Numbered from the stretch's first letter, positions 53,083 to 61,503 are shown. The stretch is DNA of 64,000 nt from Armatimonadota bacterium (GCA_026003175.1 BPGT01000003.1:204278-268277); one strand, 5' to 3'. Program-made: numbers and translations. The notes: a model not told the origin generated them from the sequence alone.

Positions 53083-53562
53083 GGCGACCCCCGCAACGAT
53101 GGGCTCCACAGATAGTCCTATAAACGCCAGCAGGGCGTAGCGCCAGTCGTTACCGGGCGGTGGTCCATACTTGCCAGACATCCCCACCAGCACGCCAGCC
53201 AGCCACAGGAGCCAGCCGCTGTTTATCAGCAATAACCCTAAGCAGAGGAACATTACCAATTTTCGGACACGAGCGGTTTCATCGGCGCGATGTCTCCACG
53301 CCAATGCTCCTGCCAATCCACCCCACATCAAGTAACCAAGCCAGATGACAGGCATCAGCATCAGAGCGGTAATGTCGGACGTGGCGAGTATCGCCCCCTC
53401 GGGTGGGCGTGGCGACCACAGTAGACGGGGCACGATAGCGTACACGACGGCGAGCAGCACGCCGACCAGCAATCTTGCTATCACCGCAACGAGCATGCCG
53501 GATAGCACGGCAGCTATCAGGAGGGTTATCGTTTGTGCTTTCGCTTTCTGTTGCCTGCGCAT
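53011..53562 (-). CDS. Small polytopic membrane protein, pair 3
   Basis: A 183-residue protein with a basic N-terminus (MRRQQKAKAQ) and about four hydrophobic segments (about 11-45, 62-85, 98-122, 140-165). It ends in an amphipathic tail KMPKWLQYLHQPVHDF. Its stop codon TAA lies in the ribosome site of the pseudopilin gene that starts 6 bp later, so the two are coupled. Its homologue is the frameshifted gene at 55611-56142; the match is moderate over most of the length but exact over the last 23 residues. Function unknown; pairing suggests a pseudopilin-specific partner. Confidence 0.65.
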   Translation of the reverse strand: MRRQQKAKAQTITLLIAAVLSGMLVAVIARLLVGVLLAVVYAIVPRLLWSPRPPEGAILATSDITALMLMPVIWLGYLMWGGLAGALAWRHRADETARVRKLVMFLCLGLLLINSGWLLWLAGVLVGMSGKYGPPPGNDWRYALLAFIGLSVEPIVAGVAILKMPKWLQYLHQPVHDFLNYGR

Positions 53563-53587
53563 ACACAGTATAGTCCATCACTACTGC

Positions 53588-54277
53588 TCACACTATGTTC
53601 TGCTTGCAGTCCACATCTTGTGGACAAGGGACATCCGTGAAGAGATACCAGTTGTAGCGCGAGCAGTGGTCTATGTAGGGTACTTGTGCCCGTTGCACCG
53701 AACCATCCAGCCGCAGACGCAACACCAGTCCATGAAACATACCCGCAACGGAGGGGCTGTTTCCCATCTCGTAGGACCGCCACAGCCATTCACAGCCGCG
53801 CTCTCCGTGCAACAGACAGACTATCACACCGTGATTGGTATCTTCGCGCTGCAAGACGCGGAAAAATTGCGATAGTTTCTCATCCTCAGGTGTGCGAACA
53901 CCAAGAGCCCCGTGCGTCGCCGTACCTGCGAACAGCAACACCGACGGATAGCTCACGGGATACTTGCTATGTGCTCCCCAACGCGCTATCGTTTCGGTCC
54001 GAGCAGCTCCCCCGAAAATATCGAGGGGGCATTTATATATCTCTTTGCTACGCAGGTATGGCTCCAGCCTTGCCAGATAGTACGGCCAGCCCATATCGCA
54101 GTCCTCGCGATACATGACAAGGGCAGCATGCAGCTGTTTCAAGTTGTTGATGCAGGGCGATTGCTGGGCATGTCTGCGTGCTTGCAACAAGACGGGTAAC
54201 AGAAGTGCTGCCAGCAATGCCAGAATAGCTATCACGATAAGCAGTTCTATGAGAGTGAAGGCACGTTCACTTCTCAT
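53588..54277 (-). CDS. Pseudopilin-like protein, pair 2
   Basis: A 229-residue protein: prepilin helix [19 protein letters not shown], then [19 protein letters not shown]. It shares with the other pseudopilins here the YRED block, [28 protein letters not shown] and NWYLFTDV, but is otherwise clearly different in sequence (about a third identical by eye). Cys residues are present at matching points. Its ATG lies inside the end of the upstream membrane-protein gene (11-nt overlap), and AGGAGG is 8-13 nt upstream. Confidence 0.8.
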   Translation of the reverse strand: MRSERAFTLIELLIVIAILALLAALLLPVLLQARRHAQQSPCINNLKQLHAALVMYREDCDMGWPYYLARLEPYLRSKEIYKCPLDIFGGAARTETIARWGAHSKYPVSYPSVLLFAGTATHGALGVRTPEDEKLSQFFRVLQREDTNHGVIVCLLHGERGCEWLWRSYEMGNSPSVAGMFHGLVLRLRLDGSVQRAQVPYIDHCSRYNWYLFTDVPCPQDVDCKQNIV

Positions 54278-54782
54278 TGGAAAACACCTCCTCTGCGGAG
54301 AGAAAATGCTTGCCTAAACGCCATATCAAAGCGATGCCTATCACTAACAGGAAAGTGTTGACGGTGCCGTAAAAAGGGTCAGACCAGATAGGGTAAGTCA
54401 ACAGATACCACAGAGCGAAGGCTATGGTGATACCCTGGAACCAGCGTGCTTGCAACTCGGTTTTACCCCATGTGTAATACTGCACCAGATAGATACCGGT
54501 GCCCAGCACCGCCCATAGCCAGCTCCATCGCCACGTGTAGGAAGAGACGAGTACCTCCCACAGCCGTGGCAGTAGATTTCCCCGGAAGTAACCAGAGTAA
54601 CCTCCAAAAGGTGCCAGATATGCCTGTCCAGATGGGAACAGCGCGAGGATACCCATAAAAAGCATGGACAGTATGTGGGGGAGCAGGTGCAGGAAACAGG
54701 TGAAAAGCAGTACACTAGCAGCGGCTGTTAGCACTGCGCCCCATGCTTCCGGTTGCGTTTTGGACCTGCGTACGCGTTCCAT
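54267..54782 (-). CDS. Small polytopic membrane protein, pair 2
   Basis: A 171-residue protein, basic N-terminus (MERVRRSK), four hydrophobic segments (about 18-45, 70-110, 120-136, 148-162). Not obviously homologous to the pair 1 and 3 membrane proteins beyond size, topology and position. ATG 54782 is chosen because GGGGAG lies 7 nt upstream; ATG 54788 sits too close to it. The 163 bp between this gene and the preceding pseudopilin (54946) hold no other gene. Confidence 0.6.
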   Translation of the reverse strand: MERVRRSKTQPEAWGAVLTAAASVLLFTCFLHLLPHILSMLFMGILALFPSGQAYLAPFGGYSGYFRGNLLPRLWEVLVSSYTWRWSWLWAVLGTGIYLVQYYTWGKTELQARWFQGITIAFALWYLLTYPIWSDPFYGTVNTFLLVIGIALIWRLGKHFLSAEEVFSNEK

Positions 54783-54945
54783 ACACATGCTCCCCTTTAC
54801 CTGCTGGCTACAGATCACCGACGCTGCTGCACTGCTTCAGCGGATTACCGGACAGTCCGCCCAAGTAGCCCGGAGCTGTCCCACTCACGCCGCAGCAGAG
54901 TGACGTACCTGCGTAAAGATTGTAGATAGCACTACTGGGGGGTCG

Positions 54946-55605
54946 TCACTCACACGGCCAGACCTCCTCGCCACGCAAGGCAGGATCTGTGTCCAGCACC
55001 TCTTTGGGGATGGGACGAACGTCGGTATACAGATACCAGGGATGGCGTTGTTTCGTAGGGTAGTGGTTAGTGCCGGGTGTTTTGTGGCACAGCATTTCCG
55101 CATAACCGTGTGATATGGAACCGTCTAACCTCAGGCGCAACACCTTGCCCACATAGTCGAACTCGGCAAGCGGCCCCGGCGGCATGGAGAGGCGCTTACC
55201 GTGTAGAACACACACAGCTATGCCGTGATTGGGATCAGCCTGTTCCAAGATACGCACGAATTCGTCAGTGAAAGGGCGGTAATAGTGGTAGCTGGTTTCA
55301 ATCCATTTCGTTCCTTTGTCTGACCCCCACCACCCGGCTCCGCGTTTGTAGGTATCCGCCGGGCAACGCAGGATGCGTCGGTCGCGGATATAGGGCAACA
55401 GCAATGCCTGGAACTTGGCGGTCTCGCCGTAGTCCTCACGATACAGCGAGAAGGCTACGTGAAACTGCCTCAGGTTGCTGGTGCATACTGGCTCGTACGA
55501 CTTCTTGCGCGCTTGCTGGAACACGGGCAACAGCAACGCCACCAGCAGGGCAATAATCGCCACCACAATCAGCATCTCCAGCAGGGTGAAACCTCGTCGG
55601 AACAT
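54946..55605 (-). CDS. Pseudopilin-like protein, pair 1 (duplicate)
   Basis: A 219-residue protein, identical in sequence to the gene product at 52346-53005: same prepilin helix, five Cys positions, NHG-LHG and LRLRLDGS signatures. It lies wholly inside copy B of the 735-bp duplication. The ATG at 55605 has GGGAGG upstream, overlapping the stop of the membrane gene. Lack of any amino-acid change points to very recent duplication or gene conversion. Confidence 0.8.
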   Translation of the reverse strand: MFRRGFTLLEMLIVVAIIALLVALLLPVFQQARKKSYEPVCTSNLRQFHVAFSLYREDYGETAKFQALLLPYIRDRRILRCPADTYKRGAGWWGSDKGTKWIETSYHYYRPFTDEFVRILEQADPNHGIAVCVLHGKRLSMPPGPLAEFDYVGKVLRLRLDGSISHGYAEMLCHKTPGTNHYPTKQRHPWYLYTDVRPIPKEVLDTDPALRGEEVWPCE

Positions 55606-55682
55606 CGGTTTTACCTCCCGTAGTTGAGAAAATCGTGAACAGGCTGGTGCAAGTATTGAAGCCACTTCGGCATTTTCAGGAT
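54948..55682. repeat. 735-bp duplication, copy B
   Basis: Direct repeat of 52348-53082. Outside these limits the flanks (including the rest of the paired membrane gene) are clearly diverged, which fits gene conversion over a patch better than a simple recent tandem duplication of whole genes. Confidence 0.95.
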
Positions 55683-56142
55683 AGCCAGAGCGTTTACCGC
55701 AGGTTCTATCGTCATGAGTACGCATCCCTCCACAACAACCCTCCATCCATGGGGATACATGGGACGTATATGAAGTAGCACAGCGCCTATCTCTACAGGT
55801 TGAAGAAACCATCCGGTTTGAATCAGCAGTACCCCCCAGCATAGCCATAATGCCCTGCGCTGAGCTAAGGCCGAATGCCGGTAATGCCATGCCAAGAAGC
55901 TTGCTAGTGCTACCCCAAAGCAAGTACGCAAACCATGCGGATGGAGACGTGACCAACGAATTTACCCAGACGGGTGATAACCTGAGCTCGTCAGGCACTG
56001 AAAGTGACCATAGCAGGTTGCTCGTCATCCATGCAAACGCCGCGAGCAGTGAAACAACAAGCAGCCTAGCGACAGAGGTGACAAGTACCCCAACGAGTAT
56101 TGCTTCTCCTATTTGCCCTGAGCGTGACGGTGTTTTTCGCAT
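55611..56142 (-). pseudogene. Frameshifted membrane protein, pair 1
   Basis: The first about 75 codons (from ATG 56142, with AGGAGG upstream) read MRKTPSRSGQIGEAI... to AYLLWG. The homology to the pair 3 protein then continues in another frame (VALASFLAWHYRHSA ...) down to KMPKWLQYLHQPVHDF and a stop at 55611. The break is at a run of four G on the coding strand (near 55916); removing one G would restore a full-length protein of about 176 residues. It may be a true mutation, programmed slippage or a sequencing error. Confidence 0.7.
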
Positions 56143-56205
56143 TGGCTCCTCCTCTGCCCAATCGGATTTGGCATGGCCAGGGAGGCGCCCTAGCCATGCC
56201 GACAA

Positions 56206-56736
56206 CTAGTTACAATTAGGTTGTGGTTGTATACAGGGAGGCAGAGCACATGGCGCATCGTTGCCCTGACAGGGGATGTCGCCAGTTGGGGTGTCACAGC
56301 ACTCCACAAACGACCACGGACAACACGCGACGATGTAGCATCGCCGGCTACCGCAATACCATCGATACTTCCACCGTCGGTACAGCTCAGGGCCAAACAT
56401 GCAGTACCATGCGCTCTCGTTATTGCACTTAACCTGCTGTTCTGGAGGGGCTGTGGAACATTCTCCGTCTACGTCAATACACGTTGCCACTAGCGGTTGC
56501 AGGCTTTGCGGGGCAATTTGCGTTGTCTGCACCAGAACATTTTCTTGCGTTAGCGGCTGATCGGACGAACGGGCAGAACCGCTACCTCCACAGCCGCAGC
56601 CGCTATTCAATAGCAGACTCGCCGGAGCCGTCCCCCCCGCGTGCACGCCCAGCGCGGCGAGAGTGTGGGGCAGAGCGAACACGTTCGCCACGAACAGACT
56701 TACCGCCGTCCAGACCAGAAACCTCCTTAAGCGCAT
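56206..56736 (-). CDS. Exported Cys-rich protein, unknown family
   Basis: A 176-residue protein. A signal peptide (MRLRRFLVWTAVSLFVANVF, cleavage probably near ALGVHA) is followed by SGCGCGGSGS, a Ser/Gln/Thr linker and a compact region of about 90 residues with about 16 Cys (VKCNNES, WYCMF, WYCGSRRCYIVACCPW, VECCDT, PCQGND, PCALPPC, PNC). Trp, Tyr and Arg are also frequent. This could be a disulfide-rich extracellular domain or a metal-binding or processed peptide. AGGAGG precedes the ATG. It lies between the HTH regulator and the first membrane/pseudopilin pair on the same strand, 64 bp before the latter. No family recognised. Confidence 0.65.
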   Translation of the reverse strand: MRLRRFLVWTAVSLFVANVFALPHTLAALGVHAGGTAPASLLLNSGCGCGGSGSARSSDQPLTQENVLVQTTQIAPQSLQPLVATCIDVDGECSTAPPEQQVKCNNESAWYCMFGPELYRRWKYRWYCGSRRCYIVACCPWSFVECCDTPTGDIPCQGNDAPCALPPCIQPQPNCN

Positions 56737-57067
56737 TTCGTGCCTCCTCCTCTCGGTGTGATGCGGAAGCCTCCACTCCCGAAAGGCTTCCATATATATT
56801 ACCGTCGCAAGAGGGCGGTTTGGTTGGGTCATAACCGTAGTATTTCACAAATTTTTTGCGCAATTCCGCCAGATACGCCTGCACCGTGCCCGGCGACAGC
56901 GACATCTGCTCCGCTATCTGGGCACAGGTGTATCCCTGCAAGCGTAACTGCAGCACCTCGCGCAGACGCTCAGGCAGGTTGTTTGCAAAACGTTCGGCAT
57001 CCAGTTCGTCTACCGCCAGCGCCTCTACGCAGGTTTCCGCTCTGTTGGGCATGGTCAGTAACCCCAT
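56603..57067 (-). CDS. Small HTH regulator (LuxR/sigma-region-4 type)
   Basis: A 154-residue frame with a helix-turn-helix at about residues 32-75: LPERLREVLQLRLQGYTCAQIAEQ, then LSPGTVQAYLAELRKKF, typical of LuxR-type or sigma-70 region 4 DNA-binding domains. No receiver or sigma region 2 precedes it. After about residue 95 the frame overlaps the Cys-rich gene by 134 nt and its product becomes a basic low-complexity tail, so the functional part is probably the first 95 residues. Start ATG 57067 or 57052. It heads the minus-strand locus 52346-57067 and is the obvious candidate to control it. Confidence 0.65.
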   Translation of the reverse strand: MGLLTMPNRAETCVEALAVDELDAERFANNLPERLREVLQLRLQGYTCAQIAEQMSLSPGTVQAYLAELRKKFVKYYGYDPTKPPSCDGNIYGSLSGVEASASHREEEARNALKEVSGLDGGKSVRGERVRSAPHSRRAGRARGGDGSGESAIE

Positions 57068-57137
57068 CGCTCCCGTCAGGGGTCGGTGAAAGACCGTTTA
57101 TTGATGCTCATTATAGAGGCACGTTGCAAGATTGTCA

Positions 57138-57341
57138 ATGTGTTCGGAGGGTGTTCGAGAATTGTTGAGAAGTTGGTTGTAGCGCAAGGAGAGAGGCGTT
57201 CTTGCTATCCCTGCCTTACCTCACCCCCGTCCCCTCTCCTACGAGTAGAGGGGCGTTCCCCCTTCCCTTGCAGGGAAGGGGGCAAGGGGGTTAGGTTATC
57301 TATCCATTCAACCAGCAATTTCGAACACCCTCATGTGTTCG
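57138..57341. mobile_element. 186-bp MITE, copy 2, with 9-bp target duplication
   Basis: The element proper is 57147-57332, the reverse complement of 26761-26946 with two differences. It is bounded by the exact direct repeat ATGTGTTCG at 57138-57146 and 57333-57341, a 9-bp target-site duplication that fixes the ends of the family at GAGGG...CCCTC. It lies 80 bp upstream of the HTH regulator start. The remaining DNA to the next gene (57342-57524) shows no gene or clear promoter. Confidence 0.93.
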
Positions 57342-57524
57342 GGGTGAGGGTATCCGAAAAAGCTTTCGTCGCCTCTGTTTCTCGGATGGTCGCAGGCGCT
57401 TCTTCGGAGGGATGCGCTCTGTTGCCTTCGAAGTGGGCGGTTCGGCAGGAGTCCTGTGATCCGCGGGGAAGAATGTGCGTGGTGTTGCACCGTACACTGG
57501 CTTCAGCGGAGGAGTGTGCTCAAG

Positions 57525-58655
57525 ATGTTACTTTCTGCAAACGTGTATTCGCGCTGGAAGTTTGGTCCGCCAAAGGACTCCTCTTACTTTCCTATCGCCG
57601 TGTGGCTACAGCAACCGCGTAACGCCCCGCGCTTCAAGCAGGCAGGGTTTAACCTCTATGTGGGCTTGTGGCAGGGACCGACGGAGGAGCAGCTCTCCAC
57701 CCTGCGCGAGGCGAAGATGCCTGTTATCTGTGAGCAGAACGCCGTCGGATTAAAGCATCGTGAAGACCCCATCATCGTCGGCTGGATGCATCAGGACGAA
57801 CCCGACAACGCCCAGCCTGTGACCGACCCCGCTACCGGGCGCAAGGGGTGGGGTGGTCCGGTACCGCCTGAGAAGGTAGTAGAGTGGTATCGCCAGATAA
57901 AGAGCAAGGACCCTGACCGCCCGGTGCTCCTGAATCTCGGACAGGGCGTCGCCAACGATAGCTGGGTAGGGCGCGGCGCCGGCGCGCACCCCGACGACTA
58001 CTTCACCTACGTGAGGGGAGCAGACATCATTTCGTACGACGTATACCCTGTAGCTGGGCTCAACTCGGAAGAGCTGTTGTGGTACGTCGCGAAGGGACTA
58101 GAGCGTCTGCACCTTTGGACACGCTGGAACGAGTCCACCGATGGCAGAAAAATCATCTGGAATGCGCTGGAATGCACCCGCATCAGCAACCGTGAGCGCA
58201 AACCCACCCCGTACCACGTGCGAGCAGAGGTGTGGATGTCGCTGATTCACGGCTCGCAAGGCATCATCTACTTTGTGCACCAGTTCGAGCCGAACTTCGT
58301 GGAAGCCGCGCTGCTGGAAGACCGCGAGATGCTGGAGGCGGTCACCGCCATCAACCGACAAATTCACGAGCTCGCGCCAGTGCTGAACAGCCCGACGGTC
58401 GCGGATGGTGCGACGGTGCAATCCTCTGCACCGAACGTGCCGGTGCATTGCATGGTGAAGCGCTATCAGGGAGCCACCTACCTGTTCGCAGTGGGAATGC
58501 ACAACGCTTCCACCACCGCCGAGTTCACGGTGCGAGGGATTCCCGAACGCGCTACCGCTGAAGTGCTGGGCGAGGGTAGGCGCATCATGGTGCGTCGCGG
58601 GCGATTCGTGGACTCTTTCAAGCCGTACGAGGTGCACCTGTACCGGATGCGGTGA
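57525..58655 (+). CDS. TIM-barrel glycoside hydrolase-like protein
   Basis: A 376-residue protein, probably a clan GH-A-like barrel: SSYFPIAVWLQQPRNAPRFKQAG start, GWMHQDEPDN (Glu92) after strand 4, WNALECTRIS (Glu216) later, and a C-terminal small beta-domain (ATYLFAVGMHNASTTAEF) like those closing GH42/GH-A enzymes. No signal peptide. ATG 57525 has GGAGGAG about 10 nt upstream. It is alone on its strand between the MITE and the histidine kinase. Substrate unknown. Confidence 0.6.
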   Translation: MLLSANVYSRWKFGPPKDSSYFPIAVWLQQPRNAPRFKQAGFNLYVGLWQGPTEEQLSTLREAKMPVICEQNAVGLKHREDPIIVGWMHQDEPDNAQPVTDPATGRKGWGGPVPPEKVVEWYRQIKSKDPDRPVLLNLGQGVANDSWVGRGAGAHPDDYFTYVRGADIISYDVYPVAGLNSEELLWYVAKGLERLHLWTRWNESTDGRKIIWNALECTRISNRERKPTPYHVRAEVWMSLIHGSQGIIYFVHQFEPNFVEAALLEDREMLEAVTAINRQIHELAPVLNSPTVADGATVQSSAPNVPVHCMVKRYQGATYLFAVGMHNASTTAEFTVRGIPERATAEVLGEGRRIMVRRGRFVDSFKPYEVHLYRMR

Positions 58656-58686
58656 CGATAGCAGGCTGTAGATTGCGCCCAAACTG

Positions 58687-59730
58687 CTACTCTTCCAGCA
58701 AGGCAGCCGACTTCGCTTTGCCTGCCGGCAAGGTAAACAGCACCGTCGTGCCCTTGCCCAGCTCGCTCTCAATCCAGATACGCCCCTTCTGCGCCTCTAC
58801 TGCCAGCTGGCAGAAGGTCAGCCCCAGTCCGGTACTGGCTCCCTCTTTGCGTGCCTCCACCTGCGCGTACTTGTCGAACACCTTGTCTACCCACTCCGGC
58901 GGGATGCCCGGGCCCTGGTCGGTCACGCTGAAGGTCACCGTGCCTCCTTCTGAGGCGCGGGTGCGGATGGTGATAGTCGAATCGGGCGGACTGTATTTTA
59001 GTGCGTTGCTCAACAGGTTCACCAGCACGCGCATGGTGATGTCGGGGTCGGCGATGACGGTGCTGACCTGTGGGTCAGCTTCGTACACTATCTGCACCCG
59101 GTTCTGCGCCGCCCACATTGCCACCACCGCGAGCGAGTTGTTTACCAGTTCGTCCACACTCACATCCCGAGTGTGCACGGGCATCTTACGGTGCTCGAGA
59201 CGCGGTAAGTCGAGCAGGGAGTTAATCAGGGTCAACATGCGGTTGCTGGAGATGAGCGCCATGTCCAGCAGCTCCTGTTCGGATTCGTCCATCCTGTTCT
59301 CGCGCATTTGACGCAGAGTTTGCAAACCGGTCAGCACGTTAGTCAGCGGCGAGCGCAGGTCGTGGATGATAAAGTGCATCAGCTCCTCGTGACGCTTGCG
59401 TGTCGCCAGCAGTCCGGAGAGCATGTAGGTCACGGTCAGGAAGATAGCGGAACGCACCGCCAGGTTCCAGTAAGGCACGACGCCTGCAGTATCGTGGGTG
59501 GTGCTTAACACGTCCGCTGCGAACCACGCTATCGCGCTGGTAACCGCCAGAATAACGCCCGGCTTCTCACCCGCAAACCAGTCCACCAGAATAATCGGGA
59601 TAAGGTACAGGATGAGCAGGTCGGGTTCAGTAAAGTAGTCTATCGTGGTGATGATAGCTACCAGCACCAGCCCTAAAGCGACCCAGAAGTGTCGAGACCG
59701 TCTACTCAGGAAGTTGTAGAGCGTTTGCAC
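58687..59730 (-). CDS. Membrane sensor histidine kinase
   Basis: A 347-residue kinase with four or five N-terminal transmembrane helices (about residues 14-105, a MASE/DUF4118-like sensor), then HisKA with the H-box HFIIHDLRSPLTN (phospho-acceptor His near 120) and an HATPase_c domain (N-box NLLSNALKYS, G1 DQGPGIP, G2 STGLGL). It starts at a GTG with GGAGG 8 nt upstream. No response regulator is adjacent. The upstream site-2 protease gene ends 13 bp before it, so they are probably co-transcribed. Confidence 0.88.
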   Translation of the reverse strand: MQTLYNFLSRRSRHFWVALGLVLVAIITTIDYFTEPDLLILYLIPIILVDWFAGEKPGVILAVTSAIAWFAADVLSTTHDTAGVVPYWNLAVRSAIFLTVTYMLSGLLATRKRHEELMHFIIHDLRSPLTNVLTGLQTLRQMRENRMDESEQELLDMALISSNRMLTLINSLLDLPRLEHRKMPVHTRDVSVDELVNNSLAVVAMWAAQNRVQIVYEADPQVSTVIADPDITMRVLVNLLSNALKYSPPDSTITIRTRASEGGTVTFSVTDQGPGIPPEWVDKVFDKYAQVEARKEGASTGLGLTFCQLAVEAQKGRIWIESELGKGTTVLFTLPAGKAKSAALLEE

Positions 59731-59743
59731 GTTATGCCTCCAG

Positions 59744-60850
59744 CTACATGATACTCTGCCGAAAGCCTCTTCGGGACGCAGTATCCAGAGCGGACTGAAT
59801 CAGCATAAACTCTCCGATGTTGTCCATTGTTAGCAGACCTACCAGTTCACCGCTGCGCACCACCGGTATCGAATGACAGGCGCACGCTTGCAGGCGTGGT
59901 AGTACGTTCTCCAGCATCTCAGCGGCATCTGCCACTTCGAAATCCCGCTGCATGACTTCCCGTACAAGGCGGTGCATCCCTTGTTGCGCCAACGCGTTCA
60001 GCAGGTCGCTGCGGGTCAGTATCCCTGCGATTCGCCCACCTTCAATGACTGGAAAGTCCTGTTGCCAGCCGCTGAGGATAAGCTCCACCACCCGTTCCAG
60101 AGGGTCATCAGGCGAGACGGTGCGAAAGTCGGTCAGCATCGCCCGTTGTACCGGAATGCCTCCCAGCGCGGATTTGATTTGCACCATGCTGGCTTCCTGT
60201 GCCGCGCCAATCCATACGAAGAAAGCGATGAACAGCAGGAACGGGTTGAGAAACAGCCCCAGAAAGCCGAACAGAAACGCCATGCCCTGTCCTAATGCCG
60301 CAGCGATGTTGGTCGCCTGCACATAGTCCATGCGCATCGCCAGCAAGGCTCTGAGTACGCGCCCACCATCCATCGGAAAGGCAGGCAGCAGGTTGAACGC
60401 CGCCAGAAACAGGTTCACTATCATCAGTCTCGTCCACAGGGAACCCTGCACCACATCCGGCTCCATCGGCAGCAACATGCTCCTCGCCTGCACGAAAAAG
60501 TAGAGCGCGAGAAAGATAACCACGTTCACCGCAGGTCCCGCCAGCGCGACCCACAGCTCCTGCGCCGGATTGTCCGGCATCCTTTCCAGACGCGCTACGC
60601 CACCTATCGGTAACAGCGTGATGTCGCGCGTGCGGATTCCGTACCGCTTCGCCGCCAGCGCGTGTCCGAACTCATGCAACAACACACAGCCGAACAGCAA
60701 CAGAATGAACACTACCCCGCTAACGACCGCCTGTAACGTGCCAAGCCGGACCCAGTGCAAGAGGGCAATCCATCCGATGAGTAAGAGGAAAGTAGCATGC
60801 ACATACACTGCGATACCGGCATACTCTCCCAGTTTCCATGACCATCTCAT
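59744..60850 (-). CDS. Site-2 protease (M50) with two CBS domains
   Basis: A 368-residue intramembrane metalloprotease. The zinc motif HEFGH (His59, Glu60, His63) and the second motif NLLPAFPMDGGRVL are intact, within about six transmembrane helices; residues about 235-360 form a pair of CBS domains that may sense adenine nucleotides. This is the known SpoIVFB-like/CBS group. The substrate is unknown; such proteases often cleave anti-sigma factors. It is transcribed with the histidine kinase and divergently from the TrkA genes. Confidence 0.9.
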   Translation of the reverse strand: MRWSWKLGEYAGIAVYVHATFLLLIGWIALLHWVRLGTLQAVVSGVVFILLLFGCVLLHEFGHALAAKRYGIRTRDITLLPIGGVARLERMPDNPAQELWVALAGPAVNVVIFLALYFFVQARSMLLPMEPDVVQGSLWTRLMIVNLFLAAFNLLPAFPMDGGRVLRALLAMRMDYVQATNIAAALGQGMAFLFGFLGLFLNPFLLFIAFFVWIGAAQEASMVQIKSALGGIPVQRAMLTDFRTVSPDDPLERVVELILSGWQQDFPVIEGGRIAGILTRSDLLNALAQQGMHRLVREVMQRDFEVADAAEMLENVLPRLQACACHSIPVVRSGELVGLLTMDNIGEFMLIQSALDTASRRGFRQSIM

Positions 60851-60979
60851 AGTAACGTCCTTTCCTCATCTCTGTAGTCTTTTCTCTCCAGAATCAGTTA
60901 CGCACGACGGGGAGAAGATATAACGCCGAAGCACAGGTTATTTCGCGATGGAATCGGGGAATACCTTTGCCATCGGCGG

Positions 60980-61008
60980 TTGACAACGGGCAGACATCGG
61001 CGTATACT
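60980..61008 (+). promoter_or_regulatory. Promoter of the trkA-like genes
   Basis: TTGACA (60980-60985), 17 nt, TATACT (61003-61008), 42 bp before the ATG at 61051. Confidence 0.75.
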
Positions 61009-61050
61009 GAAGTTCGGCATAACTACAACGGATAGAGGCAAAGGTTGCAG

Positions 61051-61503
61051 ATGAGGGTAGTCATTCTGGGGTGCGGACGCACCGGCGCCGCGCTGGCACG
61101 TATCATGGCTGCAGAAGGGCATCGGGTAACCCTTATCGAGTGGAACAACGACGCGCTGGAGCGTCTGGGCGGCAAGTTCACTGGCGTGGTGATTACGGGC
61201 AACGGACTGGACGAGGACGTTCTGAAAAAAGCGGGCATCGAGCAGGCGGACATGTTCGTTGCCCTTACTGAAGGCGACAACCGCAACCTGATGGCAGCAC
61301 AAATCGCCAAAGAGCGGTTTCATGTGCCCAAAGTTATCGCCAAGGTCAACGACCCTATCAGGGCGGAAGCTTACCGGCAACGGGGCATCTACACGATATG
61401 TTATAGCCTGATTGGCTCCGCCATGATACGAGACCTCGCATACGACCGCCCGCTGGGTTCGGTAGAAGAGTACAACATCGTTCCCCCAGAACTGAAGGAC
61501 TGA
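61051..61503 (+). CDS. TrkA-N (RCK) protein, single domain
   Basis: A 150-residue Rossmann-fold RCK domain: VVILGCGRTGAALARIM nucleotide-binding loop, acidic residue at the end of strand 2 (LIEWNND) preferring NAD(H)/ATP, and NRNLMAAQIAKERF. Cytoplasmic gating subunit of a Trk/Ktr potassium uptake system. The TrkA_C domain is absent. It is followed after 16 bp by a full TrkA; the two may form a hetero-ring. No TrkH/KtrB membrane subunit lies in the window. Confidence 0.85.
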   Translation: MRVVILGCGRTGAALARIMAAEGHRVTLIEWNNDALERLGGKFTGVVITGNGLDEDVLKKAGIEQADMFVALTEGDNRNLMAAQIAKERFHVPKVIAKVNDPIRAEAYRQRGIYTICYSLIGSAMIRDLAYDRPLGSVEEYNIVPPELKD

